Shown here: positions 14,220 to 18,052 of the stretch, piece after piece
Layout of the letters: each line of letters opens with the position of its first letter
Numbering within the stretch: the first letter of the stretch is position 1
Source: an uncultured Micrococcales bacterium
GTDB taxonomy: Bacteria > Actinomycetota > Actinomycetes > Actinomycetales > Microbacteriaceae
Assembly (NCBI GenBank): GCA_903824455.1
Contig: CAIJWY010000222.1
Location: 1 to 18,052, forward strand
Length of the DNA: 18,052 bases
Direction: 5' to 3'
The notes under the pieces: model-generated
Seen by the model: the letters and a program-made list of their open reading frames with translations, nothing else
The model's database searches: none
Told to the model about the DNA's origin: nothing
Translations under genes and position numbers: made by a program

Positions 14220-14516
14220 ATGCGTTTTATTTACCTCGGAATCGTGGTCTGGGTGGTTCTCACCGTTTTTGTTGCGGTGTTTGCTGCCAGCGCCAATCCT
14301 CGCGAAATTCGAGTCTTAAACAAGGGCATCTGGATTCTGATCATCCTGTTCGTGCCAATTTTTGGAGCGCTGCTTTATCTGATTCAGGGACGCCCGCTCG
14401 GTGGCAGCACAGCCACGACATCGCTGGCCCCAGACGACGATCCAGATTTCTTGAGGCGCTTGGCCGATCGGCTAAAGAACAAAGATCCAAAGAAGGATGA
14501 CGACAAGGATGACTGA
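14220..14516 (+). CDS. PLDc_N-domain small membrane protein
   Basis: 98 residues: helix 1 (about 4-24), a short loop N-P-R-E-I-R, helix 2 (about 36-56) ending L-L-Y-L-I-Q-G-R-P, then a long acidic/basic cytoplasmic tail ending in KKDDDKDD. This is the PLDc_N (phospholipase D nuclease N-terminal) membrane module without any nuclease domain, as is common in actinobacteria. Role unknown; it is transcribed with menD, whose start lies inside its last codons. The leaderless ATG follows TAGGCT. Confident as a gene and family, not as a function. Confidence 0.87.
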   Translation: MRFIYLGIVVWVVLTVFVAVFAASANPREIRVLNKGIWILIILFVPIFGALLYLIQGRPLGGSTATTSLAPDDDPDFLRRLADRLKNKDPKKDDDKDD

Positions 14517-16086
14517 GTCTCCGGCACAAGCCTTTGCCAGTAACCTCCTAGCGGCCTTCAGCGGCGCTGGCATCGACCAAATCTTTCTCGCCCCAGGTGC
14601 CAGGTCTCAAGCGTTGGCGATTGCCGCCGGCCAACTGGCCGATGCCGATCGGGTTGATCTTTACGTTCGCCTCGACGAGCGTTCGCTCGCTTTCAGCGCC
14701 ATTGGCTCGGCCCTAGCCAGTGGTAAACCAGCGCTCGTGATCACGACCTCTGGAACAGCGGTAGCCAACCTTCACCCAGCGGTTTTGGAAGCGCATCACT
14801 CCGGCGTTCCCATGATTTTGCTTACCGCCGACCGCCCTCACGAATTGCGAGAGGTTGGTGCCAACCAAACCACCAAGCAGGTTGGCATTTTCGACGATGC
14901 GGTGAGAGTGGTGTTCGATGTTGAAGCCCCGAGCGCCGAAGACAACAAGGTCGAAGACATTCCGACCCTGGTTTCCACCGCGATCCGGGCATCGCTTGGT
15001 TTAGGCGGTACTCGGCCCGGCCCGGTTCAACTGAACCTGGCTTTCCGTGAACCGCTTTCGGGCACGTTTCCCAATGCCGCCGAACTAGAAGTTACGGTAC
15101 CGACCGGCGAAGAAACCGAACGTGAACTTGAGTTCGCCATTCTCGACGGTTCGGTTGCAACCGTGGTAATTGCCGGAGCAAACGCCGGTGACGGAGCGGT
15201 TGAGTTGGCGGAAGCCTATGGCCTGCCGATTTTCGCCGAGCCATCTTCCGGTGCTCGCTTCGGCGACAACGCCATCCTGAGCTATCCAAAACTTCTGGTT
15301 GAACAACCGGAACTCGCTGCTCGGATCGGCCGCGTGATCGTCTTCGGTAAGCCAACACTTTCTCGCCCCGTCGTTCGTCTCTTCTTCGCTGAACAGATTG
15401 AAGTGGTGGTGGTTCGCTCCAGAGCCATGGGTCTTTTCGATGTTTCTCGACGAGCCAGCATGTTCGTCGACGACGTGACCTTCGATGTTGATGTCGACGG
15501 AGAGTGGTTGGAAGCCTGGCGTGTGGCAGACCAGAAGATTCAGCTATCCACACCGGTCTCCGAAAAACTCGGACGACGTGAAATCGTGGAACAGGTTTGG
15601 GCGGCCACCGAAGCCACCGACAATCTTTTTCTCGGAGCATCACGAATGATTCGCGAGGCGGAGGTTTGGGCGCAGGCCGGAAATCTCAACATTTACTCGA
15701 ATCGAGGGCTAGCCGGAATCGATGGGTCGGTGGCAACTGCCACCGGAATTGCGCTGGCCACCCGCGCCCAGACCAGAGCGCTGATCGGCGATCTCACCCT
15801 GCTTCACGACGCGGGTTCGCTAACCATCGATGCCCAAGACGGCCCACTTGATTTGCAGTTGGTCGTGGTCAACGATCACGGTGGAAGTATTTTCGAAAAC
15901 CTGGAACCTGCGAAGCAGCTATCCCCAAAAAGTTTTGACCGCCTGTTTAGAACACCTCAAAACGTGAATCTGGCAACTCTGGCTGTTACCTATGGCTGGT
16001 TGCACATCCCGGTTCACACCGAGGTCGAGTTGGAATTGGCGCTTCGAACCAAAGGCCGCGTGCTAATCGAAGTGAAGTTAGCTTAG
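14509..16086 (+). CDS. menD: SEPHCHC synthase (MenD)
   Basis: 525 residues from ATG 14509. ThDP-enzyme layout: N-terminal pyrimidine-binding domain with activating E57 (LDERS), substrate segment A-P-G-A-R-S (28-33), the MenD signature S-G-T-A-V-A-N-L-H-P (81-90), and a C-terminal pyrophosphate domain with G427-D-L to V-N455-D-H-G-G. It joins isochorismate and the succinyl semialdehyde unit from 2-oxoglutarate, the first committed step. An ATG at 14497 would add four residues; the MTESPAQAF start looks more family-like, but neither has a well-placed ribosome site (GAAGG at 14492-14496 is 12 nt from 14509). Coupled to the PLDc_N gene by an 8-bp overlap; overlaps menF tail-to-tail by 9 bp. Confidence 0.95.
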   Translation: MTESPAQAFASNLLAAFSGAGIDQIFLAPGARSQALAIAAGQLADADRVDLYVRLDERSLAFSAIGSALASGKPALVITTSGTAVANLHPAVLEAHHSGVPMILLTADRPHELREVGANQTTKQVGIFDDAVRVVFDVEAPSAEDNKVEDIPTLVSTAIRASLGLGGTRPGPVQLNLAFREPLSGTFPNAAELEVTVPTGEETERELEFAILDGSVATVVIAGANAGDGAVELAEAYGLPIFAEPSSGARFGDNAILSYPKLLVEQPELAARIGRVIVFGKPTLSRPVVRLFFAEQIEVVVVRSRAMGLFDVSRRASMFVDDVTFDVDVDGEWLEAWRVADQKIQLSTPVSEKLGRREIVEQVWAATEATDNLFLGASRMIREAEVWAQAGNLNIYSNRGLAGIDGSVATATGIALATRAQTRALIGDLTLLHDAGSLTIDAQDGPLDLQLVVVNDHGGSIFENLEPAKQLSPKSFDRLFRTPQNVNLATLAVTYGWLHIPVHTEVELELALRTKGRVLIEVKLA

Positions 16087-17280
16087 GGCTCCGAGTATCG
16101 GCTGAAACTTCAAGTCGGTTTCGGTTAGCTCCGATTGACCATCGGATTCGGAAACTACACCGCAACCGGCAAATGCCGTAATTCGATTTCCTTCGATCTG
16201 GGCTCCGCGAAGCGCAATCACCCATTCGCCGTCACCGTCGGCGCCAATCCAACCAACCGGTCCGGCATAGCGGCCACGATCGAACGGCTCAAGTTCTTCA
16301 ATTAGTTCCAAAGAAGCCAGCCTTGGGGTTCCGGCCACCGCCGCGGTTGGGTGAAGTGCGCTGGCCAGGTCGAGTACCGAGCCCTCCGACTTCAAAACAC
16401 CGTGAACATCGCTGGCAAGGTGCCATAGGTTCGGCAACTGGATGCTGAACGGTTCGGTATCGGCATCAACGTGATCGCAGAACGGCTCGAGAGCGTTCAC
16501 CAGTGATCGAACCGCAAACTCGTGCTCGGCCAGGTTTTTGTGTGATTCGGCAAGCGCTTTGGCAATCGCTAGGTCAACGATTGGGTCGGTACCTCTGGCC
16601 GCGGTGCCGGCTAGCACGCGAGCCGAAACTTGCGAGTGCGAAACTCGTACCAGCAGTTCAGGTGAGGCACCAAACATGCCATCGACCGAGTAAACCCAGC
16701 AACTCGGGTAACGGTTCAAAAGTCGATTTAGGGTTGGGCGAAGGTCAAATCCGGGAGCAAGCTCACCGATCAGGTCACGAGCCAGCACCACCTTTTCCAA
16801 CGAGCCCTGCTCGATCAGTGCAACAGCTTTATCAACCAGTTCGGCAAATTGTTCTCGCCCCAAACGTCCGGCACCAAAGTTAACTGGGGAGTTCTCGCCC
16901 CACGCAGTTACTTCCGGCAAGGCCGCATCGTCGACGGTGGTAATCCAGTAGGTGTCATCGCGGCGACCGAGCACCACTTTCGGCATGATCAGGGTGCTCG
17001 AACTTTTTGAGTCATCGGCGAACGCGATAGCGCCGAATGCGATCGGCCCGGTGCCGGGAAGTTCTAGTGCATCATCTATTTCAAGTTCGGCAACGTAGTT
17101 GCTCCAGGCGGTGGCTAAATCGCCAATCCGGTTTGGTCCGGTGGCCTCAAATCGTTTTGCCTCGCCCCAGCCGATCAGACCCTGCTCGCCCCGAAGAAAA
17201 ACGGAAGAATCGCTTGGTGCTAGGTCGATAAGTCTCTTACCCAGGGCGCTGGGAAGGGCAACGGTAACCACGCGATTCAT
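16078..17280 (-). CDS. menF: Isochorismate synthase
   Basis: 400 residues of the chorismate-binding family. Conserved elements: catalytic K163 in S-L-E-K-V-V-L-A-R, G-T-A-A-R-G (225-230), E254 in A-E-H-E, H-P-T-A-A-V-A-G-T-P (310-319), and the C-terminal A-G-C-G-V-V-S-E-S-D. It isomerises chorismate to isochorismate, feeding MenD, whose gene is convergent. Without a partner amidotransferase and in this cluster, menaquinone is the likely purpose; a salicylate or siderophore role (EntC type) is less likely. The ATG at 17280 has GAAGGG about 6 nt upstream. It is divergent from the acidic membrane protein across 118 bp. Confidence 0.94.
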   Translation of the reverse strand: MNRVVTVALPSALGKRLIDLAPSDSSVFLRGEQGLIGWGEAKRFEATGPNRIGDLATAWSNYVAELEIDDALELPGTGPIAFGAIAFADDSKSSSTLIMPKVVLGRRDDTYWITTVDDAALPEVTAWGENSPVNFGAGRLGREQFAELVDKAVALIEQGSLEKVVLARDLIGELAPGFDLRPTLNRLLNRYPSCWVYSVDGMFGASPELLVRVSHSQVSARVLAGTAARGTDPIVDLAIAKALAESHKNLAEHEFAVRSLVNALEPFCDHVDADTEPFSIQLPNLWHLASDVHGVLKSEGSVLDLASALHPTAAVAGTPRLASLELIEELEPFDRGRYAGPVGWIGADGDGEWVIALRGAQIEGNRITAFAGCGVVSESDGQSELTETDLKFQPILGALS

Positions 17281-17346
17281 GGTTTTCCCTTCTCTGTGTC
17301 TTTGCTGTGAACCAGCTACAAAGCTTTTTTGTTCCCGGCGCTTACC

Positions 17347-17361
17347 CCTAAATTAGTTAGG
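17347..17361. repeat. Inverted repeat CCTAA-N5-TTAGG in the menF/17399 divergent gap
   Basis: Arms 17347-17351 and 17357-17361, with a nested CTAAATTAG. It sits in the 118-bp gap between menF and the acidic protein gene and overlaps a possible menF -10 (TAATTT, minus strand). Possible operator; weak, and could be chance. Confidence 0.25.
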
Positions 17362-17386
17362 AGATCACATTTAATTCTAGGCGTTT

Positions 17387-17391
17387 GGAGG
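17387..17391 (+). promoter_or_regulatory. Ribosome binding site of the acidic membrane protein gene
   Basis: GGAGG, 7 nt before the ATG at 17399 but only 1 nt before an in-frame GTG at 17393, so it favours the ATG start. Confidence 0.75.
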
Positions 17392-17398
17392 TGTGGCG

Positions 17399-17995
17399 AT
17401 GTTTGACAAGAAGTCAGCAGTTCTAGCTTCGGTCATCCTCCTCACCCTTTTTGGAGCTCCTCTCGCTGCTAGCGCCGTAACCCCTCAGGTTGCAATTTCG
17501 GGTTTTCCCACCCCTATCTTCACTGAAGATCAAGAAGAATCCGATGATGAAGACAGCGACGATGACCGAGGCAACCACGATGAACAGCATGAGGTCATTC
17601 CTCCGGTTATCACCGTGCCAGGGCAAGGCAAAGAACATCACCGACACCCGCCAAAAACCGGAATCCCTGAGGTCCCTGAAGTTTTAGATCCAAACTCTTC
17701 CGCCCAATCGCTGTCTGGAATTGATCTTGCCGAAGCGGACTACGTGGTGGTGGCATCAGATGACCCCGAGTCGACCATTCCTTTAGAAGCAGCCAATCCA
17801 AACGAGTCGCAGCCAATCGATGTGAAGCTGATTCGTGCCAGCATCAAAACCCCTGCCGACCGATTCATGGATTCGGCGTATCTCGGTATCGGCATTCTCG
17901 GCGCAGCAGCCTTAGGCCTAGGCGCGGTTGCTGGAGTTCGTTCGATTCGCATGCGTCGCAACGACAAGAGCGACTACTTCTACGACAACAAGTAG
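17399..17995 (+). CDS. Exported, membrane-anchored acidic/His-rich protein of unknown function
   Basis: 198 residues; I do not recognise a family. Seen: a signal peptide (1-26, cleavage after A-A-S-A), an intensely acidic tract at 43-66 with interspersed His, a His-rich segment K-E-H80-H-R-H-P-P, a Pro/Glu linker (T-G-I-P-E-V-P-E-V), a region of mixed composition to 155, a C-terminal hydrophobic helix (161-180) and a short basic tail (RSIRMRRNDK) expected to stay inside. There is no LPXTG-type motif. The acidic and His clusters could bind Ca, Cu or other cations outside the membrane, which is inference only. The ATG start is set by GGAGG 7 nt upstream. It is divergent from menF and followed within 40 bp by another start, so it may be monocistronic. 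Confidence 0.85.
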   Translation: MFDKKSAVLASVILLTLFGAPLAASAVTPQVAISGFPTPIFTEDQEESDDEDSDDDRGNHDEQHEVIPPVITVPGQGKEHHRHPPKTGIPEVPEVLDPNSSAQSLSGIDLAEADYVVVASDDPESTIPLEAANPNESQPIDVKLIRASIKTPADRFMDSAYLGIGILGAAALGLGAVAGVRSIRMRRNDKSDYFYDNK

Positions 17996-18021
17996 CCAAA
18001 TCTCTCGCCTATGCTCGCGAG

Positions 18022-18027
18022 TAGACT
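18022..18027 (+). promoter_or_regulatory. -10 box of the gene running off the right edge, leaderless
   Basis: TAGACT, 7 nt, then GTG at 18035. Same layout as the other leaderless starts here. Confidence 0.5.
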
Positions 18028-18034
18028 TGATCCT

Positions 18035-18052
18035 GTGAGCAAAGCAAATCTC
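18035..18052 (+). CDS. Start of a gene truncated by the window edge, possibly menG (demethylmenaquinone methyltransferase)
   Basis: Only six codons are visible: GTG followed by S-K-A-N-L. The gene call rests on the -10 box at 18022-18027 placed 7 nt upstream and on the open frame. The short N-terminus resembles the opening of MenG/UbiE proteins in related actinobacteria, and menG would fit next to menF and complete the pathway, but six residues cannot prove this. Confidence 0.4.

Noticed and set aside
18004..18021. CTCGC repeats and the CTCGCGAG palindrome after the acidic protein gene as a terminator
   Set aside because: The stem is short, lacks a T-run, and overlaps the promoter region of the next gene.
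1..18052. Mobile elements, prophage, CRISPR, tRNA or rRNA genes
   Set aside because: No transposase, integrase, regular direct repeats or tRNA-like cloverleaf was seen; all gaps are under about 120 bp and gene content is housekeeping.

Overview
The window looks like a piece of a compact actinobacterial chromosome, most likely family Microbacteriaceae. The moderate GC content (roughly the mid-50s by eye) and very tight packing suggest a streamlined, perhaps freshwater 'Luna'-type lineage. Evidence seen directly: a 32-residue bS22-type ribosomal protein, a System II (Ccs) cytochrome c biogenesis operon led by a histidine phosphatase, an actinobacterial-style menaquinone cluster containing DUF4229 and PLDc_N small membrane proteins, and many start codons lying 6-7 nt after a TANNNT hexamer (leaderless genes). 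The taxonomic call is inference.

Layout. 1-390: 3' end of proC. 391-1437 (minus): an aquaporin followed by an LMW-phosphatase-type arsenate reductase, a probable arsenic detoxification pair. 1536-1634: bS22, ending at a bidirectional terminator shared with a HAD-IB phosphatase (minus). 2420-4350: glutaredoxin-like protein translationally coupled to a secreted CotH-family kinase-like protein. 4357-5682 (minus): short AspRS lacking the bacterial GAD domain. 5761-10138: histidine phosphatase, TlpA/ResA lipoprotein, CcdA, ResB and CcsB, one operon with overlaps or 2-nt gaps, for haem delivery and attachment to exported apocytochromes c. 10131-17280: menaquinone block, menC(-), menB-menE-menA(+), DUF4229(-), PLDc_N-menD(+), menF(-). 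17399-17995: a secreted or membrane-anchored acidic and His-rich protein of unknown function. 18035 to the end: first six codons of another gene, possibly menG.

How they fit together: the right half is a respiratory-chain island. Chorismate is converted to isochorismate (MenF), then through MenD, MenC, MenE and MenB to dihydroxynaphthoyl-CoA, and MenA prenylates the naphthoate. The Ccs operon matures the c-type cytochromes that take electrons from menaquinol. MenH and the DHNA-CoA thioesterase are not in the window.

No mobile element, CRISPR array, tRNA or rRNA is visible, and no gap exceeds about 120 bp. I see no wholly new multi-gene system. The most interesting signals are architectural (a repeated leaderless-promoter layout, one divergent promoter with two overlapping -10 boxes, and tail-to-tail gene overlaps), plus the aquaporin-ArsC pair with a Val in place of the selectivity-filter Arg, and the unassigned acidic membrane protein.
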